From QAMH01 sp964435565 (GTDB lineage: Bacteria; Actinomycetota; Coriobacteriia; Coriobacteriales; QAMH01), in contig CAYSZR010000017.1 of NCBI GenBank assembly GCA_964435565.1, forward strand, positions 1-36,327: 36,327 nt of DNA. The letters run 5' to 3'. Below the pieces are notes generated by a model. It worked only from the letters and a program-made list of their open reading frames with translations. It searched no databases and was not told the origin of the DNA. The stretch's first letter is position 1, and every line of letters starts with the position of its first letter. Below, in pieces: positions 35,616 to 36,327 of the stretch. Both the position numbers and the translations under genes were made by a program.

Positions 35616-36327
35616 TTACTCGATGATCTGAGTAACGCGGCCAGAGCCAACCGTACGGCCACCCTCGCGGATAGCAAACTTCAGGCCCTCTTCCATAGCG
35701 ATCGGGTGAATAAGCTCGCCCGTGATCTCAACATTGTCGCCCGGCATAACCATTTCGATACCGTCGGCCAGGGTAACAGTACCCGTGACATCGGTGGTGC
35801 GGAAATAGAACTGCGGACGATAGTTGGTGAAGAACGGCGTGTGACGACCGCCCTCTTCTTTGGTCAGAACATAAACCTGACCTTTGAACTTGGTGTGCGG
35901 GGTAACGGAACCCGGCTTGCAGATAACCTGGCCGCGCTCGATCTCCTCACGCTTGACACCACGGAGCAACAGACCGACGTTGTCGCCAGCTTCTGCTTCG
36001 TCGAGAAGCTTGCGGAACATCTCAACACCAGTGACGACCGTCTTCTGGGTCTCGCGGATGCCGATGATCTCGACTTCGTCGTTAACCCTGCAGATACCGC
36101 GCTCGACACGGCCCGTGGCAACGGTGCCACGACCGGTGATGGTGAAGACATCTTCGATAGCCATGAGGAACGGCTTGTCGGTTTCACGCGCAGGGGTCGG
36201 GATGTACTCGTCGACTGCGTCGAGAAGCTCCCAGATAGCCTCCTGGTATTTCGCGTCACCCTCGAGAGCCTTGAGTGCGGAGCCGCGGATGATGGGAATG
36301 TCATCTCCGGGGAAATCATACTCGGTG
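35616..36327 (-). CDS. tuf: Elongation factor Tu, C-terminal part (cut by window edge)
   Basis: The C-terminal 236 or so residues of EF-Tu; the N-terminal GTP-binding part lies beyond the right edge. The visible part runs from the end of the G domain (TEYDFPGDDIPIIRGSALKAL) through domain 2 (FLMAIEDVFTITGRGTVATGRVERG) and domain 3 (FRTTDVTGTV, GRTVGSGRVTQIIE). No frame problem is seen. Confidence 0.97.
   Translation of the reverse strand, partial: TEYDFPGDDIPIIRGSALKALEGDAKYQEAIWELLDAVDEYIPTPARETDKPFLMAIEDVFTITGRGTVATGRVERGICRVNDEVEIIGIRETQKTVVTGVEMFRKLLDEAEAGDNVGLLLRGVKREEIERGQVICKPGSVTPHTKFKGQVYVLTKEEGGRHTPFFTNYRPQFYFRTTDVTGTVTLADGIEMVMPGDNVEITGELIHPIAMEEGLKFAIREGGRTVGSGRVTQIIE

Overview
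This window looks like chromosomal DNA of a strictly anaerobic, moderately GC-rich bacterium. My best guess is a gut, oral or rumen actinobacterium of the class Coriobacteriia (Eggerthellaceae-like). That guess rests on the overall style of the proteins, the strong Shine-Dalgarno sites, the abundance of glycyl radical enzymes (GREs) and the acidic-tailed RpoB/RpoC. No 16S or other decisive marker is present. The window is a draft scaffold: a run of 43 Ns (24710-24752) interrupts rpoC.

Left part (about 1-21,500), an accessory catabolic region. It encodes two paralogous GREs (179-2599 and 12245-14677, both on minus). Each lies beside a predicted carboxylate carrier: a CitMHS-type carrier at 3039-4343 and an ion-transporter-superfamily carrier at 10859-12208. 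Between them lie a LysR regulator, an operon of two 2-hydroxyacyl-CoA dehydratase-type subunits plus a family III CoA-transferase (5549-9322), and a UroD/MtaA-like protein (9521-10630). To the right is a module of DUF4037 protein, PucR/CdaR-type regulator, DUF4125 protein, GRE-activating radical SAM enzyme, TPR protein and MFS exporter (14917-21380). Three promoters in the region share an unusual architecture: TGTTTATT, a 21-bp spacer, then TATTAT or TAGAAT. A separate 10-mer, ATTGTGCCAA, recurs in three intergenic regions beside GRE1, the activase/DUF4125 pair and the MFS gene. Together these suggest a co-regulated anaerobic carboxylic-acid pathway: uptake, radical cleavage, elimination or decarboxylation by a GRE, CoA activation and 2-hydroxyacyl-CoA dehydration. 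The substrate cannot be read from the sequence. Both GREs have Gly-Cys-Val-Asp at the thiyl-radical site where the well-known GRE eliminases and decarboxylases have Gly-Cys-Val-Glu, so they may be an uncharacterised subfamily.

Right part (about 21,600-36,327), a housekeeping transcription/translation block, all on minus. In transcription order it is tuf (cut by the window edge), rpmG, tRNA-Trp, secE, nusG, rplK, rplA, an L10 leader, rplJ, rplL, a two-domain polyphosphate kinase 2 gene, rpoB and rpoC. The PPK2 gene sits between rplL and rpoB, which are normally adjacent. RpoC carries a long C-terminal extension containing what looks like an alpha-CTD-type helix-hairpin-helix domain, followed by an acidic tail.
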